From contig NZ_FTOL01000003.1 of NCBI RefSeq assembly GCF_900156735.1, positions 62,001-126,000 of the forward strand: a stretch of DNA of 64,000 bases, read 5' to 3'. Every line of letters starts with the position of its first letter. Positions within the stretch are counted from its first letter, which is position 1. The notes beneath the pieces were generated by a model. The model was given only the letters and a program-made list of their open reading frames with translations, was not told where the DNA came from and made no database searches. Positions 39,887 to 48,506 of the stretch are shown in pieces. Both the position numbers and the translations under genes were made by a program. The DNA comes from Chryseobacterium ureilyticum. Its GTDB lineage: Bacteria > Bacteroidota > Bacteroidia > Flavobacteriales > Weeksellaceae.

Positions 39887-40394
39887 AGAGAAATTAAAGG
39901 ATATAAAGGCATTTGTATTTGATGTAGACGGAGTTTTCACAGATGGAAGCGTATATCTTATGCCAGGAGGAAATATGTCCAGGGTAATGAATGTTCTGGA
40001 TGGCTATGCAGTAGTTAAAGCATTAAAAAACAATTATTTAATCGGTGTTATTACCGGTGGTAATGATGAAATGGTAAAACACAGGATCAATTACCTTGGA
40101 ATTCAGGATTATTACCCAAAGTCTCACAACAAAATAGAAGATTTCGAGGACTTCAAAAAGAAGTATAATCTTAAGAATGAAGAAATTCTGACAATGGGAG
40201 ATGATCTTCCGGACATCCATATCCTGGAAAGTTCTGCTATTGCCACATGTCCAGAGAATGCAGTACCGGAAGTGAAAGGCGTATCAGATTATATCTCGCC
40301 GAAAAAGGGTGGCAGTGGTGCTGTTCGCGACGTTATTGAACAAGTGATGAAGGTACAGGGCAACTGGCATGATGATAACACTCAATCTATATAA
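39876..40394 (+). CDS. kdsC: KdsC-like HAD phosphatase (3-deoxy-D-manno-octulosonate 8-phosphate phosphatase)
   Basis: A 172-residue phosphatase of the C0-cap HAD subfamily. Motif I is FVFDVDGVFTDGS (~13-25), motif II VITGGNDE and motif III TMGDDLPDI. Tetrameric KdsC dephosphorylates KDO-8-P in lipopolysaccharide synthesis. It overlaps the DUF2520 gene by 11 bp and precedes maf by 10 bp, giving a short three-gene operon. Confidence 0.88.
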   Translation: MSYKEKLKDIKAFVFDVDGVFTDGSVYLMPGGNMSRVMNVLDGYAVVKALKNNYLIGVITGGNDEMVKHRINYLGIQDYYPKSHNKIEDFEDFKKKYNLKNEEILTMGDDLPDIHILESSAIATCPENAVPEVKGVSDYISPKKGGSGAVRDVIEQVMKVQGNWHDDNTQSI

Positions 40395-40404
40395 TTGATA
40401 GATT

Positions 40405-40968
40405 ATGAAATTACTTTTAGCTTCACAATCACCCAGAAGAAAAGAACTTCTTTCAAGTTTGGGTTTTGAATTCGATGTTGTAAAAATTGACTGCGAAGAA
40501 ATTCTTCCTGAAAATATAAAAATAGAAGATGCAGCAGCTTATTTATCTGAATTAAAAGCAGATGCTTTCAGAAATTTAGCTAGTGATGAAGTTTTACTGA
40601 CCGCTGATACTGTGGTTGCCATTGACAATCAGATACTGGGAAAACCGAAGGATAAAACGGATGCTCAAAATATGCTTCGAAGTCTTTCCGGAAGAACCCA
40701 TCAGGTTTATACAGGAATCACCATTAAAACTACTGATAAAATTTTTACAGAGACTGATGTTGCAGATGTAACGTTGGATCAGATGAGTGATGAAGAAATC
40801 CATTATTATATTGAAAATTATAAGCCTTTCGACAAAGCAGGAAGCTACGGCATCCAAGAATGGCTTGGAATGGCAAAAATCACGAAGATGACAGGAAGTT
40901 TTTATACAATAATGGGACTTCCAACTCATATTGTTTATAAAATATTGAAAGAATCTTCTTTAATTTAG
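40405..40968 (+). CDS. maf: Maf-family nucleotide pyrophosphatase
   Basis: A 187-residue protein with SQSPRRKELLSSLG at the N-terminus, LTADTVV and GKPKDKTDAQNMLRSLSGRTHQVYTGI in the middle. Maf proteins hydrolyse dTTP, UTP or modified nucleotides and can affect septation; the GKPKDKxDAxxMLxxLSGxxHxVxTG motif fits the YhdE class. It closes the DUF2520-kdsC-maf run. Confidence 0.92.
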   Translation: MKLLLASQSPRRKELLSSLGFEFDVVKIDCEEILPENIKIEDAAAYLSELKADAFRNLASDEVLLTADTVVAIDNQILGKPKDKTDAQNMLRSLSGRTHQVYTGITIKTTDKIFTETDVADVTLDQMSDEEIHYYIENYKPFDKAGSYGIQEWLGMAKITKMTGSFYTIMGLPTHIVYKILKESSLI

Positions 40969-41117
40969 ATAATAATGAAATTTTATGATATCTATTTAAG
41001 AAGAAATAAAATGTTTCTTAAAGAAATATAAATATTATTCATTATAAAATTTTATTATTTTTACAAAATCATCAAACTGCCGATAATAAAAAGCAGATTA
41101 GCGAGTTATATTGAATA

Positions 41118-43709
41118 ATGAAAAAGAATATTTTATTCCTTTTAGTGATCTTTCTTGTTGCTTCCTGTGCTACCAAAACAAAAAAGCCAGAACAGCGATC
41201 AAAGCTTCTGAAGGGGTTTTCTACATACTACAACACTCTTTTTAATGCAAAAGACGCATTAAACAGTGAGTTTACATCAAGAGATAAAGGACACAAGGAC
41301 AATTTTTATGCTCCTTATATTCCTATTCTTACTTTTGAAGACCAGCCTTTAGGAAGTGATCTTGGGCAAACTGCTGCTTTTGCTGAAAACTCTATGAAGA
41401 TGGCTGAAGTGGCGAACAGACCTTCCTCCAGAAACAATTCCGGTATTCCTAATATGCAGGGACCTCCTGGAAATAATCAGACGAATTCCGATGGTAATTC
41501 ATTAAGTAAAGGAGCTACAACACTGGAAATTGCTGAAGCAAAAGCTTTAAAAGCGATTAACAAATATTCTGTTACCAGAAACGGTGAGGAAAAAAATAAG
41601 CAGATTTTTGATGCTTATATGATTCTTGTACAGTCAAGGATCTATCAAAACAAACCTTTGGAAGCTTTAGATGCTCTTAACCCTGTGTTTACCCGCATGA
41701 AAGATGACAAAAGAATTCCATTGGCGAGAATTTATCAGGGAGTTGCTTATGATAAAATCAAGGATTATCACAGAGCGCATGAAACTTTTGCTAAACTTAG
41801 AGGGGAGAAGATTAATAAGACTTATGCTAAACTTTTAAGTATTTATTATGCTGAATCTCTTTTAGATGCGGGGAAAACTGAAGATGCAGCAAAGGAACTT
41901 GATCTGGCTTTTGAATTGAATTCCAACAGGAAATTAAAGAGTAGAATTGCTTATCTGAGAGGTCAGGTGTATGAAAATTTAGGACAGAATGACAAAGCGA
42001 GAGAGAGTTATGCGTCTGCCTATAAGTATTCTAATGATTTCGAATTTGAAGTAAAATCACAGATTGCCATCGCAAAAACCTTTAATGGAAAAGGAGATTA
42101 TAACGGAGCAAAAAATTATCTGGAAAGTATCAGTAAAAAAGGGACGTATGGTTCCAGAAAGAATGAATTCTACTATGCTTTAGGCTTGATGGCGAATAAG
42201 GCTGGAAAGAAAGATGAAGCACAGCAGTTTTTCAGAAAGTCTTTATTCGAGAAAGTTTCGGATCCTCAGGTTCGTGGTTTGGCATACTATGAAATAGGGA
42301 AGAGCTACCTTGAAAAAAACGATTATATCGGAGCGGGAAGTTATTATGATTCAGCGCTTGCTGTAATGACTTATCAACCTTCAAAAATATTATTACAGGA
42401 TCAATCTGCCTACATCAAGAAAATCTCTAAAAACTATTATCTGATCAAAAAGAACGACAGTATTCTTTCCCTGGCAAAGATGAATGACGGGCAGAGACAG
42501 GATTTTTTCTCAAAATATATTGCTAAGCTAAAAATCAAAGAAGAAAAAGAGGAGCAGGAGAGAAGAAGAGCTGAAAGGAGTAAAGGATTTGATACCGGAG
42601 ATTATAATGCCAATTCACTTTTTGCGAAAAGTGGTAATGCATTTGAAGATTTTGGAGTGACTACGAAAGGCTTTTATTTCAGTAATACGGGTACCATAAG
42701 CAAAGGTACGTCCTCATTTAAGCAGATTTGGGGCGACAGAGCGCTTTCAGATAACTGGCGTTTTTCCAAGAAAATGGCTTCTCTTGACGATATGAAGAAT
42801 GAAGCTTTGGGAGTAACATCAGCACCTAACCCAAGACGTTTTGAACCAGCTTATTATATTGAACAAATCCCTACAGATCAGGGAAGATTATCACAGCTGA
42901 AAAAGGATAGAGATACAGCTTCTCTCGGTCTTGGTATCATGTATCAGAATTACTTTACCAATACACCTTTGGCAACGAAAACCCTTTATGATCTTGTAGA
43001 TGTAAAACCGGAAGAAAAGGTAATGCTGCAAGCTTTGTATGAGATCTTTGCCATGAACTATGAAAAGAGCCCTCAGGCATCGGAACGGGCAAAACAGATC
43101 CTTATGACTGATTATCCTTATACTTCTTATGCTGAATTTGCAAGAAATCCTAAAAACACATCATTTGTAAAATCTTCAGAAGATGTAGAGAGTGAGTACA
43201 AAAAAGCCTATGCTTTGTACGAATCGGAAAAGTTTGCGGAAAGTAAAGCTGTGATTGATCAGGCACTTCAGAAATATCCAAAGGATGCATTAGTTCCGAA
43301 ATTGAACCTTTTAAATGCCTTTAATACCGGAAAATCGAGTGGGAAAGAGGTAATGATCCTTCAGCTTGAACAAATCGCTTTAAGCTATGCGAAAACGCCT
43401 GAAGGTATACGAGCAAAGGAAATGCTGAATTATCTGAAAAGTGATCTGGGCTTCCAGCCAACAGACAACAAAGGAAATCCTGTTATTCAGCAGCCAGCTT
43501 CCCCAATTCAGCAAGGAAACCAAAATAACAATCAGCCAATGATGAATAATGGGACTCTTAAAAAACCTGGCAGTTTAAATAATAGTCAGACTTTGGAAAT
43601 GACCCAGCCTCAGAATCCTATTAACAATGCAGGGCAACAAATGGGAACAGGAATAGGACAAAAACCAAAATCAAATGTTCCGGCAGGTGGTCCGGGTGAC
43701 TCTAAATAA
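41118..43709 (+). CDS. porW: Type IX secretion system periplasmic lipoprotein PorW/SprE
   Basis: An 863-residue lipoprotein: signal peptide ending in a lipobox (LLVIFLVASCATK, Cys17), a characteristic SKLLKGFSTYYNTLFNAKDALNSE, then many TPR-like helical repeats (DAYMILVQSRIYQNKPLEALDAL, AYLRGQVYENLGQNDKARESYA). The C-terminus is Gln/Asn/Pro-rich. This is the PorW/SprE protein, needed for gliding and type IX secretion in Flavobacteriia. It stands alone with its own terminator. Confidence 0.9.
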   Translation: MKKNILFLLVIFLVASCATKTKKPEQRSKLLKGFSTYYNTLFNAKDALNSEFTSRDKGHKDNFYAPYIPILTFEDQPLGSDLGQTAAFAENSMKMAEVANRPSSRNNSGIPNMQGPPGNNQTNSDGNSLSKGATTLEIAEAKALKAINKYSVTRNGEEKNKQIFDAYMILVQSRIYQNKPLEALDALNPVFTRMKDDKRIPLARIYQGVAYDKIKDYHRAHETFAKLRGEKINKTYAKLLSIYYAESLLDAGKTEDAAKELDLAFELNSNRKLKSRIAYLRGQVYENLGQNDKARESYASAYKYSNDFEFEVKSQIAIAKTFNGKGDYNGAKNYLESISKKGTYGSRKNEFYYALGLMANKAGKKDEAQQFFRKSLFEKVSDPQVRGLAYYEIGKSYLEKNDYIGAGSYYDSALAVMTYQPSKILLQDQSAYIKKISKNYYLIKKNDSILSLAKMNDGQRQDFFSKYIAKLKIKEEKEEQERRRAERSKGFDTGDYNANSLFAKSGNAFEDFGVTTKGFYFSNTGTISKGTSSFKQIWGDRALSDNWRFSKKMASLDDMKNEALGVTSAPNPRRFEPAYYIEQIPTDQGRLSQLKKDRDTASLGLGIMYQNYFTNTPLATKTLYDLVDVKPEEKVMLQALYEIFAMNYEKSPQASERAKQILMTDYPYTSYAEFARNPKNTSFVKSSEDVESEYKKAYALYESEKFAESKAVIDQALQKYPKDALVPKLNLLNAFNTGKSSGKEVMILQLEQIALSYAKTPEGIRAKEMLNYLKSDLGFQPTDNKGNPVIQQPASPIQQGNQNNNQPMMNNGTLKKPGSLNNSQTLEMTQPQNPINNAGQQMGTGIGQKPKSNVPAGGPGDSK

Positions 43710-43712
43710 AAT

Positions 43713-43748
43713 AAAAAAAAGCGAAGAATAAATCTTCGCTTTTTTTTA
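43713..43748. terminator. Bidirectional terminator
   Basis: AAAAGCGAAGA-TTAAA-like loop-TCTTCGCTTTT is flanked by A and T runs. It separates porW (plus) from tsaB (minus, stop at 43772). Confidence 0.9.
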
Positions 43749-43771
43749 TGTGATTATTTTTGATCAAATTC

Positions 43772-44446
43772 TTATGTCCCTTTTTTCTTTACACCATGGA
43801 AATCCTTCAGGTAGAAAGGTTCAAAATAAGCCATATCTTCAAAATCTTTGTTTTCTATTTTCTCAAGAGTCTTTTTGATCAGATACTGTGCAGAAGGATA
43901 TATATCATCTTTAAAATCAGCATTCGGAAGGTTCAAAATATCTTTTGCTTTCTTGGCGCCATCTCCTACAAAAATTACTTTTTTATCTTTAAATTCTTCA
44001 AAAGAGGTTTCATCAAGAATTTTGGCTTCGGTCTGAGACAACTCTTCTCCTGTAGAACCGTCATAAACGGCTGTATAAACCTCCATTCTCCTTGCATCGA
44101 TCAATGGAACTACCAAATCATAGTTAGTGCCTAAAAAAGGCTCTATCATGCTTTCAAGAGAATTTACAGCTATGAACGGCACTTTCAATCCATAGCAAAA
44201 GCCTTTTGCTGAAGAAGCACCAATCCTTAAGCCAGTATAGGAACCAGGTCCTTTTCCCAGAGAAACAGCTTCAATGTCCTTAAGTGAAATTCCAGCTCCT
44301 TCCAATGCCCATTCAACATAGGTATGAAGGCTTTCAGATTGTTTATAGTTTTCAGAAACTTCTTCACACAGACACAATAACTTTTCATTATCTGATACGG
44401 CTACTGAACAGTTTTTAGAAGATGTTTCAAGATATAGAATTTTCAT
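43772..44446 (-). CDS. tsaB: tRNA threonylcarbamoyladenosine biosynthesis protein TsaB
   Basis: A 224-residue ASKHA-fold protein that with TsaC, D and E makes the t6A modification of tRNAs reading ANN codons. Family motifs are LYLETSSKNCSVAVS at the N-terminus and LGKGPGSYTGLRIGASSAKGFCYGL (~62-86). Length is normal. It is transcribed alone on the minus strand, converging with porW. Confidence 0.93.
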   Translation of the reverse strand: MKILYLETSSKNCSVAVSDNEKLLCLCEEVSENYKQSESLHTYVEWALEGAGISLKDIEAVSLGKGPGSYTGLRIGASSAKGFCYGLKVPFIAVNSLESMIEPFLGTNYDLVVPLIDARRMEVYTAVYDGSTGEELSQTEAKILDETSFEEFKDKKVIFVGDGAKKAKDILNLPNADFKDDIYPSAQYLIKKTLEKIENKDFEDMAYFEPFYLKDFHGVKKKGT

Positions 44447-44529
44447 TTTCTTATTTTAAGCTAAACTGCAAGATTGCTAAAGGCAAAATCGCTTTTAATA
44501 TTCTGCAAATTTAATCCTTTATTTTGATA

Positions 44530-45279
44530 CTATTTTTTGTAAATGGTTCTTGGTTCTGCCTGAGCGCTTGGGTAAATGCACATATCGGCGATGGTAACAT
44601 GTTTGGGGGCATTTACACAATATGCAATGGCATCTGCAATGTCTTCCGCTTTCAAGGCATCGTAACCCGCGTATACCGTTGCAGCTTTTTCACTGTCTCC
44701 TTTGAATCTTATTAAAGAAAAATCTGTTTCTACTGCTCCCGGCTGAATGTTTGTAACCTTAATACCGAATTCAGTAAGCTCCAGTCTCATTCCTTCAGAA
44801 ATAACATCCACTGCCTTTTTCGTTGCACAGTATACAACTCCGTTTGCATAGGTTTGCCTTGCTGCAACTGAACTAATGTTTACAATATGACCTGAATTTT
44901 TAGTTTTCATAGCAGGGATGATCATTTTAGAAACATACAAAAGTCCTTTTACATTTCCATCAATCATAGAATCCCAATCGTCTGTCTTACCAGATGAAAG
45001 AGGATCAAGTCCATGAGCATTGCCTGCATTATTAATCAGAACATCAATATCTTTCCATTCTTCCGGAAGCGAATTAATCGCTGTCTCTACCTCTTCCAGA
45101 TTCCTAACATCAAATGTTAAACTAAATATTTCGGTAAATTGAGATAATTCAATATTTAAAGTTTTCAGTACTTCGCTTCTTCTTCCACAAATAATGATTC
45201 TATTACCTTGTTTTGCCAAAAGCTCAGCAGTAGATTTGCCAATTCCGGAAGTAGCTCCTGTGATTAATATTGTCTTCAT
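44530..45279 (-). CDS. Short-chain dehydrogenase/reductase (SDR), YdfG-like
   Basis: A 249-residue classical SDR. The NADP(H)-binding loop TGATSGIGKST (7-17), LINNAGNAHGLDPL, the catalytic SSVA...YCATKK (Tyr-x3-Lys) and PGAVETDF are present. This arrangement resembles the YdfG group acting on L-allo-threonine, serine or 3-hydroxypropionate, but the substrate cannot be fixed from sequence. Its upstream region holds a long inverted repeat (45306-45378). Confidence 0.92.
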   Translation of the reverse strand: MKTILITGATSGIGKSTAELLAKQGNRIIICGRRSEVLKTLNIELSQFTEIFSLTFDVRNLEEVETAINSLPEEWKDIDVLINNAGNAHGLDPLSSGKTDDWDSMIDGNVKGLLYVSKMIIPAMKTKNSGHIVNISSVAARQTYANGVVYCATKKAVDVISEGMRLELTEFGIKVTNIQPGAVETDFSLIRFKGDSEKAATVYAGYDALKAEDIADAIAYCVNAPKHVTIADMCIYPSAQAEPRTIYKK

Positions 45280-45305
45280 AAAATTGATTATTTATTTAAT
45301 GTAAC

Positions 45306-45378
45306 AATGTATCAATTTAATAATTTCCCAATGTCTGATATATATTGTCACATCGGTAGATTATTAAATTGATACATT
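45306..45378. repeat. Long inverted repeat in the SDR/YraN spacer
   Basis: Two perfect 19-bp arms (45306-45324 and 45360-45378; AATGTATCAATTTAATAAT and its complement) enclose 35 bp. The inner part extends the pairing imperfectly. It could be a MITE-like remnant or a large operator. It is too AT-rich and T-tract-poor for an ordinary terminator. Confidence 0.65.
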
Positions 45379-45399
45379 TCATTATTATATATTGTATGG

Positions 45400-45771
45400 T
45401 TAATTTGCATCAAATGCCTGAAATGCATCGATAATATGATCAATCATTAAATTTTTTTGTTCATCAGGAAGAACGGATATAATATCAAATCTCACTTCAT
45501 TCTGCCGGTTAAATTCTTCTAAATAATAATTAGCCGCAGAAACAATAGACTTAATCTTTGTTTTGGTCACAGCCTCCTGAGGCAGCATAAATATATCGGT
45601 AGACCTTGCTTTTACTTCTACAATAATTATAAAGTCATCTTTTTCAGCAATGATATCTACTTCAGCCTTTTGAAACCGGAAATTTCTGGACAGTACCTTA
45701 TAGCCATTTTTCTGAAGATAATTTGCTGCAAGGTCTTCTGCTATTTTTCCAAAGTCATTATGATTCGCCAT
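45400..45771 (-). CDS. YraN/UPF0102 family protein
   Basis: A 123-residue protein with a restriction-endonuclease-like fold (AEVDIIAEKDDFIIIVEVKARS), the D-x-n-EVK nuclease core. YraN-like proteins are widespread, and a nucleic-acid or Holliday-junction role has been proposed without proof. It sits between the SDR gene, 120 bp downstream, and the LD-carboxypeptidase gene, 41 bp upstream. Confidence 0.88.
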   Translation of the reverse strand: MANHNDFGKIAEDLAANYLQKNGYKVLSRNFRFQKAEVDIIAEKDDFIIIVEVKARSTDIFMLPQEAVTKTKIKSIVSAANYYLEEFNRQNEVRFDIISVLPDEQKNLMIDHIIDAFQAFDAN

Positions 45772-45812
45772 ATTATTTGCTTGAGTATATGATAACCGGA
45801 GCGTAGTTTTAC

Positions 45813-46742
45813 TTAAAAATCGATTTTTACTTTATCTCCAATCTTTACCCTAGCTGTACCACCAATTACAAGAGGTCTATTGTCTTTGATGTGTCCATTT
45901 GGAAAGCCAAATACTACTGGGAATTTATATTTTGAAATTCTTTCAGCAATCAGTTTGTAAGCAAATCCGTCAAAGCTTGCTTCATAATCTTTATTGTCTT
46001 TTTCATCACCCATATTGGTCATTCCACCTACAATAAGTCCTTTGATTTTATTAAAAACTCCGGCAAGTTCCAGACTCATAATCATTCGGTCAAGAGCGTA
46101 GAAATTTTCTCCGATATCTTCAATGAATAAAATTTTATCTTTAAAATCGAAAGAATATTTGGTTCCCAGAAGGGCATAAATAAGGGCTAAATTCCCTCCA
46201 ATCAGTTCTCCTTCAATATCCCCTTTTTTATTTAATTTGTGAGATTTTAAGCTATACTTAGGCGTTTTTCCTTTTAAAAGATCAAAAATAAGTTCATAGC
46301 TTTCATCAGTAACTCCGAAACTGGAAGTTTTAATAGTTTGTCCGTGAATGGAAGCAAATCCTTTTTTCAGCAGATAGCTTTGTATAACTGTATTATCGGA
46401 ATATCCGATGTACCATTTCGGGTTTTGTATAAAGTTTTTAAGATTCAGATGCTGGATCAGGTGCTGGCATCCATAACCGCCTCTTGATGCCCAGATTGCT
46501 CCAATTTCTTTATCATTTAAAGCCCAATTAATATCTTTTATTCTTTCCTTTTCTGTTCCGGCATAATTATAACCGTTTGAAAATTTACTGTAAAGATGTT
46601 CTCCTAAAACAGGTTCAAATCCTTTACTTTTAATTAATTTTATTCCCTTTTCCAGTTGAGTGGTGTCTACGGCTCCGGCAGGGGAAATAACAGCAATTTT
46701 AGCTCCTTTTTTCAAGGGTTTTGGAAAGATAACTTTTTTCAT
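45813..46742 (-). CDS. LD-carboxypeptidase (S66 family)
   Basis: A 309-residue Ser-Glu-His peptidase removing the terminal D-alanine of tetrapeptide peptidoglycan stems during murein recycling. The nucleophile-containing GYSDNTVIQSYL (~117-128) and the region GAIWASRGGYGCQHLIQHL fit S66. It overlaps the LysE-type gene by 4 bp (ATGA), so both belong to one operon. Confidence 0.9.
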   Translation of the reverse strand: MKKVIFPKPLKKGAKIAVISPAGAVDTTQLEKGIKLIKSKGFEPVLGEHLYSKFSNGYNYAGTEKERIKDINWALNDKEIGAIWASRGGYGCQHLIQHLNLKNFIQNPKWYIGYSDNTVIQSYLLKKGFASIHGQTIKTSSFGVTDESYELIFDLLKGKTPKYSLKSHKLNKKGDIEGELIGGNLALIYALLGTKYSFDFKDKILFIEDIGENFYALDRMIMSLELAGVFNKIKGLIVGGMTNMGDEKDNKDYEASFDGFAYKLIAERISKYKFPVVFGFPNGHIKDNRPLVIGGTARVKIGDKVKIDF

Positions 46743-47425
46743 TTCGTTTTTTGGTATTTTACTTCTTTTTTCTCGGCTTCTTCCAGCTGTCTTTCAAACT
46801 GATTGAACTTTTTAAAGCTCTGTAGGAAGATAAAGAAACTAAATATAATAAGAATTACGCCAACAACTCTTCTGATCTGATTGGCTAATTTTTGAGTAAG
46901 TTTATCATGAAACTGTTTTGCAAGAAAAATCTTGGCAAGATCAATACAAAGATAGGTGGCTATCACAATGCCTATGTATAAAATAAAACTGCTGGTGTCC
47001 GGATATTGATTCCTTACGGAAATCACCGTTACCAGCCAGAAAAGGATGACCCCAACATTTAAAAGATTAAAGAAAAAACCATTAAAAAACGTCTTAATAT
47101 AATTTTGACTAATGATCTTTTCTTCACCAGGCATATGCATTTTGGTTTTTGTTACCAACATTACAATCCCGTAAATAAAAATCAGGATAGAAGTGATCCT
47201 GTAAAAACCGGGATGTTTATCAATTAAAGTAACAATATCTGCACTGGCATAGTAAGCTGCTACAATACATAGTAAATCTGCAGTAATCACACCAAGATCC
47301 AATGATAAAGCATGCTTTGGTCCTCTAGAGAAACTGGTCTCAATTAACAGGAAAAATATCGGTCCTATAAAAACCAGACTCAACATGAATCCTAATATGA
47401 CAGCAGATAGTACAAGTTCAAGCAT
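46739..47425 (-). CDS. LysE/RhtB-family exporter
   Basis: A 228-residue membrane protein with six predicted helices (LVLSAVILGFMLSLVFIGPIFFLLIETSF, ALSLDLGVITADLLCIVAAYYA, ITSILIFIYGIVMLVT, and others), typical of small amino-acid exporters. Substrate unknown. Its stop overlaps the LD-carboxypeptidase start. Confidence 0.88.
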   Translation of the reverse strand: MLELVLSAVILGFMLSLVFIGPIFFLLIETSFSRGPKHALSLDLGVITADLLCIVAAYYASADIVTLIDKHPGFYRITSILIFIYGIVMLVTKTKMHMPGEEKIISQNYIKTFFNGFFFNLLNVGVILFWLVTVISVRNQYPDTSSFILYIGIVIATYLCIDLAKIFLAKQFHDKLTQKLANQIRRVVGVILIIFSFFIFLQSFKKFNQFERQLEEAEKKEVKYQKTK

Positions 47426-47595
47426 TTAATAAATTTTAAAATGAAAAAAATTCATTCCGTTTTATACAAAGTTATACTTTATGATTTAATTATTCAATAA
47501 AGATGTGATATATCAACTTTTATTTTAGCAACTATTTGGACTTAATTTTTTGAGTAGAAGCGATAAAAGAAAATCCATTAAGCCAGAGCAGACAA

Positions 47596-47627
47596 ATAAA
47601 AAATCCCCGTTACAAAGAACGAGGATA
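47596..47627 (-). terminator. Terminator of the small gene at 47633
   Basis: On the minus strand ATCCTCGTT and AACGGGGAT pair around CTTTGT, followed by a T run. The same hairpin recurs at 48136-48166 after the decayed copy, so it was duplicated with the gene. Confidence 0.8.
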
Positions 47628-47632
47628 TAAAT

Positions 47633-48004
47633 TTAATTTTCAATTCGCTTGCTATATTCTTCCCAGTCAAACTCAAAGCCTAAGTGTTTGGTTACATAAT
47701 CAAATATTTCATCAAAATCAGGCTCGTGCTCTTTGGCAAAATCATACCATCCTTTAGAAAACTCTGAGTATTCATCTCCTAAAGCTTCACCTTGTGTACG
47801 CATTCCTTTATGTGTACTTGCCAGCCAATATTTTTTCTTTTCATCAAAACTCATTTTGGGGTATTTTTCTTTCCAAAATTTATTCATTGAATTATCAAAT
47901 TCTTGAATTTCTTTTAAATGATTTACTTTTTTAGAAGAGCCTAATCCAGAAAGATATTCATTATATTCCTTCTCTATTTTTTTATTTAACTCTTCTAGAT
48001 TCAT
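47633..48004 (-). CDS. Small protein of unknown function, intact copy of a duplicated gene
   Basis: A 123-residue hydrophilic protein (MNLEELNKKIEKEYNEYLSGLGSSKKVNHLKEIQEF...FWKEKYPKMSFDEKKKYWLAS...GFEFDWEEYSKRIEN), rich in Lys, Glu and aromatic residues, with no signal peptide. No family was recognised. A broken copy lies immediately upstream at 48172-48469, matching along its C-terminal two-thirds and its terminator. Confidence 0.75.
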   Translation of the reverse strand: MNLEELNKKIEKEYNEYLSGLGSSKKVNHLKEIQEFDNSMNKFWKEKYPKMSFDEKKKYWLASTHKGMRTQGEALGDEYSEFSKGWYDFAKEHEPDFDEIFDYVTKHLGFEFDWEEYSKRIEN

Positions 48005-48135
48005 GTTAATATTTTTTTTAATTAGCTTTATCTCATAGACATTCCTGTAAGTCTAAGATATCCTTTTTTGAATTTTCTTCTTAATAATAACTTATCTTCA
48101 CTGTGGTCTATGATTTTATTACTGTCTTCAAAATT

Positions 48136-48166
48136 GAAAAAATCCCCGTTACAAAGAACGAGGATA
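48136..48166 (-). terminator. Duplicated terminator after the pseudogene
   Basis: The same hairpin as 47596-47627, ATCCTCGTT-CTTTGT-AACGGGGAT on the minus strand, followed by a T run. Confidence 0.75.
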
Positions 48167-48171
48167 TAAAT

Positions 48172-48469
48172 TTAATTTTCAATTCGCTTGTTATATTCTT
48201 CCCAGCCAAACTCAAAGCCTAAGTTTTTGGTTACATAATCAAATATTTCATCAAAATCAGGCTCATGCTCTTTGGCAAATCATACTATCCTCTAGAAAAC
48301 TCTGAGTATTAACCTCCTAAAGCTTCATCTTGTGTACGCATTCCTTTATGTGTACTTGCAAGCCTATATTTTTTCCTTTCATCAAAACTCATTTTGGGTA
48401 TTTTTCTTTCCAAAATTTTTTTTGATGATTTTCCAAATCTTCTATAAATTTACTGAAATTTGATTTCAT
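48172..48469 (-). pseudogene. Decayed duplicate of the 47633 gene
   Basis: A possible ATG at 48469 gives MKSNFSKFIEDLENHQKKFWKEKYPK and then a stop, because one C is missing compared with the intact gene. A second small deletion lies near 48280. Beyond the frameshift, nearly the same sequence as the intact copy continues to the stop and terminator (to 48136). The N-terminal part differs from the intact copy, so the duplication was partial or that end diverged. Confidence 0.88.
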
Positions 48470-48506
48470 AGAATTTATTTTCTGATTAGCTTTATTTCAT
48501 TGGTCA

